The notes below the pieces were generated by a model, which saw only the letters and a list, made by a program, of their open reading frames with translations, was not told the DNA's origin and searched no databases. Shown piece after piece: positions 16,617 through 28,539 of a stretch of DNA of 56,081 bases. Positions within the stretch are counted from its first letter, which is position 1; the number at the start of each line of letters is the position of its first letter. This stretch comes from an uncultured Alphaproteobacteria bacterium (GTDB taxonomy: Bacteria; Pseudomonadota; Alphaproteobacteria; Caulobacterales; Aquidulcibacteraceae): the NCBI GenBank assembly GCA_902826245.1, contig CADEEA010000014.1, positions 2,573 through 58,653 on the forward strand, given 5' to 3'. The position numbers and the translations under genes are program-made.

Positions 16617-17276
16617 GTGCAAGACGCGAAATCCTTCGAGGAAGTGGTTCAGGAATTCCTGACGCAAGGCGGTCTTGGCGAGGGGCTGCCTGAAAAGCTG
16701 CTTCAAGCATTCCAGAGAGGGTACCCCGTGTCCAACCTGGAACCGCTCCTCCGACATCCCAGTGAGTCGGTAGCCAAGTCCGCCAGTTGGGTGCTGTCGG
16801 AGCTTGGCAAGAAAGGTGGTGATCTGGTTGCCATTTCGGTGGAATTGCTCTCACACCCCGTCGATCAGATCAGAGCCGACGCAATTTCGAATCTGCTGGC
16901 GAACTCAGATCGCTGCCCTCCCGCCGCCGCATGGTCGGTGATTGGCCGCTATCCAAAGGAGACGGAGCGGATCAAGGAGGAGATCGTCAACTACCTGGCG
17001 CGGGCGCCGGTGGACTTGCTGAGCGAGGCGATATCCTCAACGTCTGACATCAGCGCACAAAGGCATTCGCTGGGTCTAAGCCTTCATACGAATTCGACTT
17101 CGGACGGGCGTGTCCACAAGGCATTGGAGACGGACGACCCGGTAGTCCGCGCATATGCCCTATCGGCGGCGCGTCGCCTGGAGTTGTTCGCCCAATCAAT
17201 TTGGCGGGCTGCGGCTAGGTCGAGCGACCCTGTCATCCAAGCGAGCGGAGCCCGATGGCTTCGGGGGAAGCGCTAA
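16617..17276 (+). CDS. HEAT-like repeat protein, candidate immunity partner of the RHS tip
   Basis: A 219-aa, all-helical protein with HEAT-like repeats (PSESVAKSASWVLSEL, PVDQIRADAISNLL, DPVVRAYALSAARRL, DPVIQASGARWL). It begins 28 bp after the RHS stop. There is no ATG; the GTG at 16617 with GGAGG 11 bp upstream is the best start, and a TTG at 16599 is an alternative. Genes directly behind RHS tips usually encode cognate immunity proteins, and helical-repeat immunity proteins are known. Assignment rests on position and fold only. Confidence 0.65.
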   Translation: MQDAKSFEEVVQEFLTQGGLGEGLPEKLLQAFQRGYPVSNLEPLLRHPSESVAKSASWVLSELGKKGGDLVAISVELLSHPVDQIRADAISNLLANSDRCPPAAAWSVIGRYPKETERIKEEIVNYLARAPVDLLSEAISSTSDISAQRHSLGLSLHTNSTSDGRVHKALETDDPVVRAYALSAARRLELFAQSIWRAAARSSDPVIQASGARWLRGKR

Positions 17277-17728
17277 CAAAGGTCCCCCGCACTCGAACAA
17301 GCGTTCCCCATCCGCGCGAAAATTCTGAGTGGTGATTTGGGCCGCACAGCAAAGTACGGTGTAGGGCAAGATAAAGGCCGGAACTCTGGTCGCCACCTGG
17401 GCCGCGACAGAAAGTCGCAGCTACACGCCCACCGGCCAGGTCGCCAGCGTGACCAATGGCTCGGGCAATGTCACCACCAGCGCTTACGATGGGCTCGACC
17501 GCGTGCTTTCGGTCACCGATCCGGTCGGGCGCGTCACGCGCAACGAGTACGATGCCGTCAGTGACCTGACCCTCGTTTCTCGTCCTGGGGGAGCTGGCCG
17601 CATCATACGCCCAGATGCGCCCTCTTGTGTGCTCAAAGCGCAACACCTACCTCCATCTGAGCAACACCACCTGCCCGTGTTTGATCGTCCTTGACGGCGG
17701 TCACGCGGGGACGCGTTAGGGGTCAGAC
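17277..17728 (+). other. Intergenic segment between the RHS locus and clpB
   Basis: 452 bp. Apart from the RHS fragment at 17377-17563 I see no gene. A stretch downstream of the fragment (17564-17694) is open in the same frame but has no recognisable homology. The clpB ATG follows an imperfect leader (GGGGTCAGAC); no heat-shock promoter is obvious. Confidence 0.5.
17377..17563 (+). pseudogene. Orphan RHS core fragment
   Basis: About 62 codons (GTLVATWAATESRSYTPTGQV... to ...RVTRNEYDA) are a near-copy of the RHS gene at about 14473-14650; the stretch around 17491-17551 is almost identical at the DNA level. No start codon or signal is associated, similarity stops abruptly at the YDA codon, and the frame then runs into unrelated sequence. 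It is a displaced piece of RHS core left by recombination or gene loss downstream of the RHS/immunity pair. Confidence 0.8.
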
Positions 17729-20320
<2,592 letters not shown>

Positions 20321-20344
20321 GACGGCCTCCGTTGGGTGGCCGTC
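20321..20344. terminator. Hairpin between convergent clpB and DUF72 gene
   Basis: GACGGCC and GGCCGTC form a perfect 7-bp stem with a 10-nt loop, directly after the clpB stop and overlapping the stop of the facing gene. There is no T tract. A shared bidirectional terminator is likely but not certain. Confidence 0.45.
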
Positions 20345-21077
20345 AAGTCGTCACCAAATCCAGCATCGCTTTCGCCGCCGCCGGGTTGCGTTCCTTGGCG
20401 CCAGAGATGAAATACAGGAACACGTCGCCGGATTTTTCCCACTCGCGCGCGGTCGTTAGCCATTTCTTCAGCGCCGATTTTGGATAACCGGCTGGTTCGT
20501 CGGGCTTCGCCAGCTCAAGGCGGGCGTAGGTGAAATCGGCGGTGGGCTGCACGATCAGTGGGTGTTTTTCGGATTCGACCGTGACGATGGCGATGTTGCG
20601 GTCGCGCGCCAGCTTCAAGAACGCTTCGTCGGTGAAACTCTCGTGCCGCACTTCAATGGCGTGGCGTAGCTTGAGTTTCCCAAGCTTCTCCGGCAGCAGG
20701 TCGAAATAAGCACGCATCTCCGCGTCGTCGTATTTTTTATACGGTGCCATCTGCCAAAATAGCGGCCCCAGCTTCGAAGCTAATTCGCCGACGCCGCTAC
20801 CCAGGAACCACTCGATTGACTGCGCCGCCTCGCGCAGATCCTTGCGTTGCACCGCTGCGCGCGGCGCCTTCACTGAGAACACGAAATCATCCGGCGTTGC
20901 CGCCGCCCATTTCTTGAACGAAGCGGCGCTCTGGGTGCGGTAGAAGGTGGAATTGATTTCGATCGCCGTCACTTGCCGGCTGGCATATTCAAGCTCCTTC
21001 GCCGCCGGCACGTCTTTGGGATAGAAGGTCTCGCGCCAGGGCTCGTAGCTCCAGCCGCCGATGCCGACACGGATCAT
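20343..21077 (-). CDS. DUF72 family protein (YecE-like)
   Basis: A 244-aa TIM-barrel-type DUF72 protein, close to the usual family length. Typical blocks are MIRVGIGGWSYEPWRETFYP, EINSTFYRTQ, FSVKAPRAAV, GPLFWQMAPYKKYD, AIEVRHESF and the C-terminal DVFLYFISGAKERNP. The biochemical role of the family is not established. It is the last gene of a minus-strand group with the HAD and enoyl-CoA hydratase genes (11-bp gap). Confidence 0.92.
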   Translation of the reverse strand: MIRVGIGGWSYEPWRETFYPKDVPAAKELEYASRQVTAIEINSTFYRTQSAASFKKWAAATPDDFVFSVKAPRAAVQRKDLREAAQSIEWFLGSGVGELASKLGPLFWQMAPYKKYDDAEMRAYFDLLPEKLGKLKLRHAIEVRHESFTDEAFLKLARDRNIAIVTVESEKHPLIVQPTADFTYARLELAKPDEPAGYPKSALKKWLTTAREWEKSGDVFLYFISGAKERNPAAAKAMLDLVTT

Positions 21078-21088
21078 GGCTTCGCTCC

Positions 21089-21622
21089 TCAGCGCGGAAA
21101 CACGCGCTCCACGGCGAATTCTCGCGCAGCGCGGGCCTCAAGCCAAGCCGGCGCGTTGACAATCACAGCCGCCGCCGCGGCGCGCCACACGGGGATGTCG
21201 GCGGCCTCGTTGCCGGCATAGACGAACCCGTCCGGAAACGCCGTTTGCAGTCGAGCGGCCTTGGCATGCGATTTCAAATTCACCCGCCCTTCGGAGGCGA
21301 AGACTTGCTCGAACAGGCCGAGATGCGTGGCGACCGCTACAGCGCCGGTGCGGTCGAACGCGGTCGCGAGCGCGAGCACGCGCCCCTCCGCCTTTTGTTC
21401 GCGCAACCATGCCAGCAGCGCTTCGTTGTAGGGCAGGGCGGCGGCGTTGACCGGATAGAGTGCTGCAAGCCTGGCTTTCGTGTGCGCTCGCCCGTGCGCG
21501 AGCCAGCTGAGCAACTTTATGAAGTTCCAAGGCCGCGCGAGGCAAAATCGCGCCATGGCGCTCGAAAACAGGTCACACCGGATCAAGGTCCCGTCGAGGT
21601 CGACGGCGAGCGGCGTCAGCAT
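21089..21622 (-). CDS. HAD-family hydrolase
   Basis: A 177-aa haloacid-dehalogenase-fold protein. Motif I is DLDGTLIRCD, motif II is ALATAFDRT, and the C-terminal acidic motif is YAGNEAADIPVW. It most resembles the HAD domain attached to some UbiA-family prenyltransferases, but no prenyltransferase domain is present here. It probably acts as a small-molecule phosphatase; the substrate is unknown. Its start overlaps the stop of the enoyl-CoA hydratase gene by 1 bp, so the two are coupled. Confidence 0.85.
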   Translation of the reverse strand: MLTPLAVDLDGTLIRCDLFSSAMARFCLARPWNFIKLLSWLAHGRAHTKARLAALYPVNAAALPYNEALLAWLREQKAEGRVLALATAFDRTGAVAVATHLGLFEQVFASEGRVNLKSHAKAARLQTAFPDGFVYAGNEAADIPVWRAAAAAVIVNAPAWLEARAAREFAVERVFPR

Positions 21623-22422
21623 CAGCCGCCGGTGAAGCGCGGCGCGCGTTTTTCGGTGAAGGCGTCCACCGCTTCCTTGTGGTCGGCGGTTTCGTGCGCC
21701 AAGGCCTGAAACGCGGCGGAGAGCTCCAAAACGTCGTGCAGGCGCGCATGTTTCGCTTCGCTCAGCAGGCGCTTCGCCAAGCGCACCGCGCGCGGCGGGT
21801 TGACGGCGACCCGTTCGGCGAGCTTGCGCGCTTCGTCCATTAGCTGCTCGTCAGGCACGACGCGGCTTACCAGACCGATGCGCTGGGCTTCCTCCGCATC
21901 GATCGTGTCGCCGGTTAACGCCAATTCGGCCGCTTTCATCGGGCCGACGGCTTGCGTCAAGATCCAAGCGCCGCCGTCGCCGGGGATGATGCCGACCTTG
22001 ACGAAACTCGACGCCATCTTGGCGGAGGCGCCAGCGATGCGCATGTCGCACAGAATGCCGATATCGAGGCCGAGGCCGATCGCATGGCCGTTGATCGCGG
22101 CGATGGTGGCGACTTCGACATCCGCCAGCGTACGAATAATCGAGTGCACGCCGCGGCGATAGTTCAGGCGTGTGGCGTCTGGCGGCGATTGCGGGCCGAT
22201 GCCGGTGCGCTCGCGGATCGCCTTCAGGTCGCCGCCAGCGCAGAAGCTCTTGCCGGCGCCGGTGAGAATAAGTGCGCTGATCTCGGGGTCGTCGTTGGCG
22301 CGCATGCACGCCGCAGCGAGCTCGTGGCAATCTTCCGGCGTAGCGATGGCGTTGCGGCTCTCTGGGCGGTTCAAGGTCACGGTCGCGACGCGGCCGGATT
22401 TTTCGAAAGTGGCGAAGGTCAT
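21622..22422 (-). CDS. Enoyl-CoA hydratase/isomerase family protein
   Basis: A 266-aa crotonase-fold enzyme. The first oxyanion-hole block is KSFCAGGDLKAI, the second is GHAIGLGLDIGILCDMRIA, and a glutamate in the SSFVKVGIIPGDGGAW region is at the place of catalytic acids. It likely hydrates or isomerises an enoyl-CoA in fatty-acid or branched-chain degradation. The precise substrate cannot be read. First gene of a three-gene minus-strand operon. Confidence 0.92.
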   Translation of the reverse strand: MTFATFEKSGRVATVTLNRPESRNAIATPEDCHELAAACMRANDDPEISALILTGAGKSFCAGGDLKAIRERTGIGPQSPPDATRLNYRRGVHSIIRTLADVEVATIAAINGHAIGLGLDIGILCDMRIAGASAKMASSFVKVGIIPGDGGAWILTQAVGPMKAAELALTGDTIDAEEAQRIGLVSRVVPDEQLMDEARKLAERVAVNPPRAVRLAKRLLSEAKHARLHDVLELSAAFQALAHETADHKEAVDAFTEKRAPRFTGG

Positions 22423-22607
22423 GGGGCCGGATTAGCGCAGGCGCGCGCTCCACACAACCGCGACTAGAGAACAGGCGGAAGGTGGCTCTTCGGAATGCGC
22501 TTCCGTTCGTGTCCGGTATTGGAGTTGTTGAGGTCTGATTCGCGGGCGTTGCACTGCATTGGGAGGCCTGTTGGATTCAGGAGCTGCATTGTGTCCGGAG
22601 TCTTGAC

Positions 22608-22997
22608 TCACGCGGTCTTGCGGATTGCGGCGTCGATCCGCGCGGAGAGCGCGTTGCTGGAGACCGGCTTCACCAGATAACCGTCGATCCCAAGCTTTGC
22701 CGCCTGCTGGATGAATTCGACGTCGGCGCGGCCTGTCACCATGATCACTTTGAGGCCGCGAAGGCGCTCTTCGCCCCTTATGGCGGTCAGGGTTTCGATG
22801 CCGTTGAGCTTCGGCATCTCGGCGTCGAGCAACACTAGATCGAAAGGGCGCGACCTCAAGGTCGCCAGCGCCATGGCGCCGTCCTCAGCGTTTTGGATGT
22901 GGACGACGCCCAGTCCCCGAAGGCTGGTGCAGATCAGTTGGCGCATGGATTTTTGATCGTCCACGACCAGTACACGAAGGGTCTCGCGCGTTAACAT
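22608..22997 (-). CDS. Single-domain response regulator (CheY-like receiver)
   Basis: A 129-aa stand-alone receiver domain: acidic pair DD (13-14), phosphoacceptor Asp in LVLLDAEMPKLNG (about 57), Thr in MVTGRAD, and Lys in YLVKPVS. There is no output domain, so it signals by protein-protein contact as in chemotaxis or phosphorelays. No histidine kinase is next to it. It lies 82 bp downstream of the coiled-coil gene on the same strand. Confidence 0.93.
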   Translation of the reverse strand: MLTRETLRVLVVDDQKSMRQLICTSLRGLGVVHIQNAEDGAMALATLRSRPFDLVLLDAEMPKLNGIETLTAIRGEERLRGLKVIMVTGRADVEFIQQAAKLGIDGYLVKPVSSNALSARIDAAIRKTA

Positions 22998-23079
22998 GGC
23001 GGCCTCGCAGCGCTGCCTGCATCAGCTCAGCCGACACTGTGGTCACAGTTGCTTAACAAGAACCAAAGAGGGCTGCTGT

Positions 23080-24987
23080 TTAAGCGCCGGTCGCCAGACG
23101 TTGCTGTGAGCGCGCGTTGAATCGCTGCTCGAGCAGGGCGATCGTCTCGCCGACCTGCTCCAAAGTACGAACGCTGCGATCGTCCATGTCGTGCAGCCGC
23201 ATCTCGATACGCTGGCGCAGCAAATCGAACTCGGCGGCGAAATCGGGCATGGATGTTGGCGACCGCGCTTCGATCAACGCGGCCAAGGCCTCGAGCCGCG
23301 CCGCGGGGTCGTTAGCTTCGATGGCGGCGAGCCGGGTTTCCTGTTGTTCGACAAAGCGTGCGATGTCGGCGCGAAGCTGTTCGAAGGCTTCGCCTTGGCG
23401 CGCTTCGATCTCGGCGATGCGTCCCTCGGCGCTGTTTATCTTCGCGGCCACGCGCTCGGCGCCGCGGGCCGCGGTCTCCAACTTGACGAGGCGACCTTCG
23501 GCATGGCCGGCCGCGCTCGCGCTATCGCTGGAAATCCGGCTGAGGGAACGGGTCAAGTCCTTGTGCTGCGCAGATTGCGCGTCGAGGCGATGGCGCAGAT
23601 CCTCGACCTGCTGCGTCACGGAAATATCGTCTTCCGGTTCGCCAATCCGCTCGGCGAGGCAGGCGACATCATCGCGCAACGACGCCAGCGCGCGATTGAC
23701 TCCGCTGCGGTCGAGCGCCTTCTCAAGGTGCAATTGCTGCTCGGTTTGGATTTGCTCCAGATCCGCCAGGCGTTCGGCGACCGGAGGGTCGGTCTCGGCG
23801 GCCAGCAAAGCCATGCCAAGCGTGCGGTCCATCAAGTGCAGGCGCGCGGCGATCCCGCATTGCTGCCCGTGCAGGCTGGCGAGTTCCCGCTCGAGCTGCT
23901 CAACCGCCTGTGACGCAGCACTCGTGACCGCTTCGAATTTCTGGGTGAACTTTTCGTCGACGCTGGCGACGTCGCTTGCGGTTTTCTCGAGCGCGGCCAA
24001 GGTGCAGGCTTCGACGCGGGCGACATTGTGGCCAAGCGCACGCGACTCTGCGGCATGCGCCGTCTCGACTTGGTCGAAACGTTTGGCGATGCGCTGGTCG
24101 CGGGTGTCGAGGTTAGCCGCAAAACACTCGCCGAGGGCTTCGAGCGCACTCCGCTGCTCGGCTAATGCGAGGCGATTTGAGTCCACGACGGCGACCAATC
24201 TCGTCTCTGAGGCGGCGAAGGCCTCGCGCATGCGCTCGCGGGTTTCGACGGCGCTTTGCTCGATGCCGTCCTCGGTCTTTGCCGCGAACTCTTGGAAATC
24301 GCGCTTGAGCGCCTGCAATGCCGCGTCGGCGCGCGCGGCGGCGGCCATGGATTCCTCGCGGATCGCCTGCAGCCCGCCCTCGATATTGGCGGCGGTGTCG
24401 AGCGCGAGGGCGGAGAAATCCTCGGCCACGGCATGCTTGAGCGCATGGTGGGCTTCCGCCAGCAGAGCGCCGGTCTGGTGCGCGCCCTTGGCGATATCCT
24501 CAACAAAATCCATGTGTTGGTGGAGGCGAGACAAGCGACCGGTAACATCGGCCGCGATGTTTTCGGCGCTCTGCCAGCGCGCCAGGCCATCCCGCTCCAC
24601 GTCAGCGAGCCGTCGCTGGAGCAGGGTGAGTTCGGCGGACGCGGCCCGCGCATGCTCGCGTGAAGCGTCGCGCGTACCCAGCGCGACGCCCTCGGCGTCG
24701 CATACCCGCGCCTCCAGCGACAGCGCGGAGGCTTCCAAGGAGCGGAGCGCGGTTTCGAGGCCCGCCGTGGAGGCGCCAAGGCGTCGTTCCAGCGCTTCAA
24801 CCCTATGGCGGTAGGCGAAATTTTCCGAGCCCTGGCGCGCCGGTCCGCGGACCGGCGCGATTTCTTCAGCGCTCATTAATTGGTGCAGGAAATCGGAGAG
24901 GTCCAAACCTGAAAGCTCGGCGGCATCCATGATTCTCCGACGCGTCGAAGGCGGCAGCTCGTCGAGTTCGTGAAACAGATCGCTCAT
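23080..24987 (-). CDS. Long coiled-coil protein, PodJ-like polar organiser candidate
   Basis: A 635-aa protein that is almost entirely heptad-patterned coiled coil, with no membrane segment. The first 35 residues (STRRRIMDAAELSGLDLSDFLHQLM) resemble the short helical N-terminal module of PodJ-type polar proteins. Unlike PodJ it has no membrane segment, Sel1 repeats or peptidoglycan-binding domain. The ATG at 24987 with GGCGAGG upstream is preferred to the TTG directly before it. I infer a scaffolding role, possibly with the CheY-like protein encoded downstream. Confidence 0.6.
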   Translation of the reverse strand: MSDLFHELDELPPSTRRRIMDAAELSGLDLSDFLHQLMSAEEIAPVRGPARQGSENFAYRHRVEALERRLGASTAGLETALRSLEASALSLEARVCDAEGVALGTRDASREHARAASAELTLLQRRLADVERDGLARWQSAENIAADVTGRLSRLHQHMDFVEDIAKGAHQTGALLAEAHHALKHAVAEDFSALALDTAANIEGGLQAIREESMAAAARADAALQALKRDFQEFAAKTEDGIEQSAVETRERMREAFAASETRLVAVVDSNRLALAEQRSALEALGECFAANLDTRDQRIAKRFDQVETAHAAESRALGHNVARVEACTLAALEKTASDVASVDEKFTQKFEAVTSAASQAVEQLERELASLHGQQCGIAARLHLMDRTLGMALLAAETDPPVAERLADLEQIQTEQQLHLEKALDRSGVNRALASLRDDVACLAERIGEPEDDISVTQQVEDLRHRLDAQSAQHKDLTRSLSRISSDSASAAGHAEGRLVKLETAARGAERVAAKINSAEGRIAEIEARQGEAFEQLRADIARFVEQQETRLAAIEANDPAARLEALAALIEARSPTSMPDFAAEFDLLRQRIEMRLHDMDDRSVRTLEQVGETIALLEQRFNARSQQRLATGA

Positions 24988-25272
24988 CAATCGCCTCGCC
25001 GCCTGGGGGCAACCTGCGCAGGACGCGGTTAAGTTGGCGTAAAATAGAGGGATTTGTTGCGGCCCCTAAGGGCTATCGAGCGACCCAGCGGCTGCGGCGG
25101 AAGTCAAAAATTAGGATACGCGCCAAATTGGCAAATCATGTCATCCTGGCGGCAGGTACAGCGTGAACGATTTTCCACCTTAACAGCGCCGGATTCGCAT
25201 GTTGTTCTGACGTAACGAGCAGGAATAGGTCTGGCGCCCTATCTTGTGCTCGTCGAGTTCGACGGAGGTACG

Positions 25273-27213
25273 ATGTCTGAGGATATCTTTCGCAGCTACA
25301 CGCGCACGTTCGAGCAGCGGCGCGAAGCGGAAATGCCGCTGGCGGATTTCTTAAGCCTCTGCCGTGAGGACCCGCTGGCGTACGCGACGGCGCATGAGCG
25401 CCTGCTGGCGGCGATCGGCGAACCCAGACTGGTCGACACTTCCAAGGACGCGCGCCTCGGGCGGGTGTTCATGAACCGCACCGTGCGGTTCTACCCCGCG
25501 TTCGCCGAATTCTACGGCATGGAGGAAACGATCGAGCGCATCGTCGCTTTCTTCCGCCACGCGGCTCAAGGCTTGGAAGAGCGCAAACAGATTCTCTATC
25601 TGCTCGGCCCAGTCGGCGGGGGCAAATCATCCCTGGCCGAGCGCTTGAAAGCGCTGATGGAGGAGCGGCCGATCTATGTGCTCAAAGCCGGCGACCAGAT
25701 GTCGCCGGTATTCGAACATCCGCTCGGCCTGTTCGATCCGGAAATCTGGGGCAAGCGGCTGGAGGAGGAGTACAACATTCCGATCCGCCGTTTGACCGGA
25801 TTGATGAGCCCCTGGTGCGTCAAGCGGCTCGATGAATTCGGCGGCGACATCACCAAGTTCCGGGTGGCGAAGGTAACGCCGTCGCGGCTGCGCCAGGTTG
25901 GCGTCGCCAAGACCGAACCTGGCGACGACAATAACCAGGACGTGTCTTCGCTGGTCGGCAAGGTCGATATCCGCAAGCTGGAAATGCACGCGCAGAACGA
26001 TCCCGATGCGTATTCTTATTCGGGCGGCCTCAACCGCGCCAACCAGGGCATTCTCGAATTCGTCGAGATGTTCAAAGCGCCGATCAAGATGCTGCACCCC
26101 CTGCTGACGGCGACGCAAGAGGGCAATTATGTCGGCACCGAGAATATCGGCGCTATCCCGTACCAAGGCATAATCCTGGCGCACTCGAACGAAGCCGAGT
26201 GGCAGACCTTCCGTCACAACAAGAACAACGAGGCCTTCATCGATCGCATCTACGTGATCAAGGTGCCCTATTGCCTGCGCGTGCACGAGGAGCAGAAGAT
26301 CTACGAAAAGCTGATCCGTGGTTCGGAATTGTCAGAGGCGCCGTGCGCGCCCGGGACGCTGGAAATGCTGGCGCGCTTTTCAGTGTTGTCGCGGCTGAAA
26401 GAGCATGAGAACTCCACTGTATTCGCCAAGATGCGCGTCTATAATGGCGAGAGCCTGAAGGAGGTCGATCCGAAAGCACGTACGCTGCAGGAATACAAGG
26501 ATTCCGCCGGCGTCGATGAAGGCATGGAGGGCATCTCGACGAGGTTTGCCTTCAAAGTGCTGGCCGCGACCTTTAACCACGACACCACCGAAGTCGCCGC
26601 CGATCCGGTGCACCTGATGTACGCGCTCGAACAATCGGTGCGGCGCGAGCAATTTCCGCAGGAGCAAGAGAACAAGCTGCTTGAGTTCGTGAAGGCGGAG
26701 CTGGCGCCGCGTTACGCCGAATTCATCGGCAACGAAATTCAGAAGGCGTATCTCGAGAGCTATCACGATTTCGGGCAGAACTTGTTCGACCGTTACGTCG
26801 ATTACGCCGACGCTTGGATCGAGGACGTCGATTACAAGGATCCCGACACCGGCCAATTGCTCAATCGCGAACTCCTGAACCAGGAACTCTCCAAGGTCGA
26901 GAAACCCGCCGGCATCGCCAATCCGAAGGATTTCCGCAACGAAGTGGTGAAATTCACGCTGCGCGCGCGCGCTGGCCATGGCGGCAAGAACCCGTCCTGG
27001 ACTTCCTACGAGAAAATCCGCGAAGTGATCGAGCGGCGCATGTTCTCCCAGGTGGAGGATTTGTTGCCGGTGATCAGCTTCGGCTCCAAGAAAGACGGCG
27101 ATTCCGAGAAGAAGCACGAGGAGTTCGTGCTGCGTATGGTGGAGCGCGGTTATACCGAGCGGCAAGTGCGCCGGCTGGTCGAATGGTACATGCGCGTCAA
27201 GCAGGCCGGATAG
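25273..27213 (+). CDS. prkA: PrkA family serine protein kinase
   Basis: A 646-aa PrkA (YeaG) protein: an N-terminal AAA+ domain with Walker A GPVGGGKSS (about 113-121) and the characteristic C-terminal kinase-like region. In other bacteria it is produced with YeaH and SpoVR in stationary phase or nutrient stress. The ATG at 25273 with GGAGGT 3 bp upstream is preferred over an in-frame start at 25246. First gene of the prkA-yeaH-spoVR operon; the 282-bp upstream region shows no promoter I can name. Confidence 0.95.
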   Translation: MSEDIFRSYTRTFEQRREAEMPLADFLSLCREDPLAYATAHERLLAAIGEPRLVDTSKDARLGRVFMNRTVRFYPAFAEFYGMEETIERIVAFFRHAAQGLEERKQILYLLGPVGGGKSSLAERLKALMEERPIYVLKAGDQMSPVFEHPLGLFDPEIWGKRLEEEYNIPIRRLTGLMSPWCVKRLDEFGGDITKFRVAKVTPSRLRQVGVAKTEPGDDNNQDVSSLVGKVDIRKLEMHAQNDPDAYSYSGGLNRANQGILEFVEMFKAPIKMLHPLLTATQEGNYVGTENIGAIPYQGIILAHSNEAEWQTFRHNKNNEAFIDRIYVIKVPYCLRVHEEQKIYEKLIRGSELSEAPCAPGTLEMLARFSVLSRLKEHENSTVFAKMRVYNGESLKEVDPKARTLQEYKDSAGVDEGMEGISTRFAFKVLAATFNHDTTEVAADPVHLMYALEQSVRREQFPQEQENKLLEFVKAELAPRYAEFIGNEIQKAYLESYHDFGQNLFDRYVDYADAWIEDVDYKDPDTGQLLNRELLNQELSKVEKPAGIANPKDFRNEVVKFTLRARAGHGGKNPSWTSYEKIREVIERRMFSQVEDLLPVISFGSKKDGDSEKKHEEFVLRMVERGYTERQVRRLVEWYMRVKQAG

Positions 27214-27222
27214 GCCGCGCGC

Positions 27223-28524
27223 ATGCACATAATCGATCGGCGTCTCAATCCCGGCGGTAAGAGCTTCGCCAACAGGCAGCGTTTCCTGCGCCGCGCGCGC
27301 GCGCAAGTGCGCAAGGCCGTGAGGGAGGCGTCAAGCCATCGTTCGATCAAGGACGCCGGCAAGGGCGGGGAAGTATCGATCCCAGCCGGGGGCGTGCACG
27401 AACCGGTGCTGCGGCGCTCCACCGAGGGCGGCGTGCGCGATTACGTGTTGCCCGGCAACAAGAAATACATTCAGGGCGACGGGATACCGCGACCGGATCA
27501 GGGCAGTGGACAAGGATCGCGCGCCAGCGATTCCGGCGAGGGCGAGGACGAGTTCCGCTTCGCGCTTACGGACGAGGAATATCTCGATCTCTATCTGGAG
27601 GACCTCGAATTGCCGGACCTCGCCAAGCGGCAGATCGCGGGCGCCGAGGCTGTACAATGGCGCCAGGCCGGCTATTCCAGCGACGGCCCCCCGGCGCGGC
27701 TCTCGGTGCCGCGCACGCTGCGCCAATCCCTGTCGCGACGCATCGCGCTGAAGCGCCCGAAGGCGGATGAAATTCGGCAGCTCCGCGATGAGATCGAGCG
27801 GTTGGAGCGCGAGGGCGGCCATTTCGAAGAATTGGTGAAATTGCGCGCCGACCTTGAACATCGGATCCTACGCAGCAAACGCATCCCCTATATCGATCCG
27901 GTCGATGTGCGCTACCGGCGACTTGAGTCGACCCCAAAGCCGATCGCCAAAGCGGTGATGTTCTGCCTGATGGATGTGTCCGGCTCGATGAACGAGCACA
28001 TGAAGGATTTGGCGAAGCGCTTCTACTCGCTGCTCTACCTTTTCCTCAATCGTCGGTACGAGCATGTCGACGTGGTCTTCATCCGTCACACACACGAAGC
28101 GCAGGAGGTCGACGAGCAGACCTTCTTCTATTCGCGCGAAACCGGCGGCACAGTAGTGTCGACGGCTTTGTTCAAGATGGAAGAGATTTTGCAGGCGCGC
28201 TATCCGATAAGCGACTGGAACATCTACGCCGCGCAAGCCTCCGATGGCGACAACACATCGAGCGACAATTCCGTAGTGCTGCAGCAATTGCGCGATGTGA
28301 TCCTGCCGGTGTGCCAGTATTACGCCTACGTTGAAGTCGGCATGGACGATGAGGAGGAGCCGCCGGGCGGGGCGGGCGAGCCGTCCACCAATCTCTGGCG
28401 CGCTTATCGTCGCGTGTCGGTGGATGCGCCTTTCGCCATGCGCCGCGTGCGCCACCGCCGCGACATCTATCCGGTGTTCCGCGAGCTGTTCTCTCGCCGC
28501 ACCGAAGCCGCGGAGGGCATATGA
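27223..28524 (+). CDS. yeaH: YeaH/YhbH family protein (DUF444)
   Basis: A 433-aa DUF444 protein. It begins IIDRRLNPGGKSFANRQRFLRRAR, as this family does, and has a von Willebrand A-like domain with a MIDAS motif DVSGSMNEH (about residue 250). It partners PrkA functionally; biochemical role unresolved. It begins 9 bp after the prkA stop. Confidence 0.95.
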   Translation: MHIIDRRLNPGGKSFANRQRFLRRARAQVRKAVREASSHRSIKDAGKGGEVSIPAGGVHEPVLRRSTEGGVRDYVLPGNKKYIQGDGIPRPDQGSGQGSRASDSGEGEDEFRFALTDEEYLDLYLEDLELPDLAKRQIAGAEAVQWRQAGYSSDGPPARLSVPRTLRQSLSRRIALKRPKADEIRQLRDEIERLEREGGHFEELVKLRADLEHRILRSKRIPYIDPVDVRYRRLESTPKPIAKAVMFCLMDVSGSMNEHMKDLAKRFYSLLYLFLNRRYEHVDVVFIRHTHEAQEVDEQTFFYSRETGGTVVSTALFKMEEILQARYPISDWNIYAAQASDGDNTSSDNSVVLQQLRDVILPVCQYYAYVEVGMDDEEEPPGGAGEPSTNLWRAYRRVSVDAPFAMRRVRHRRDIYPVFRELFSRRTEAAEGI

Positions 28525-28539
28525 GCGGCTGCGATTTCT

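Noticed and set aside
23117..24814. Plus-strand open frame of 565 codons
   Set aside because: The translation is Ser/Arg/Ala-rich and mirrors the coiled-coil gene on the minus strand, whose heptad pattern is convincing.
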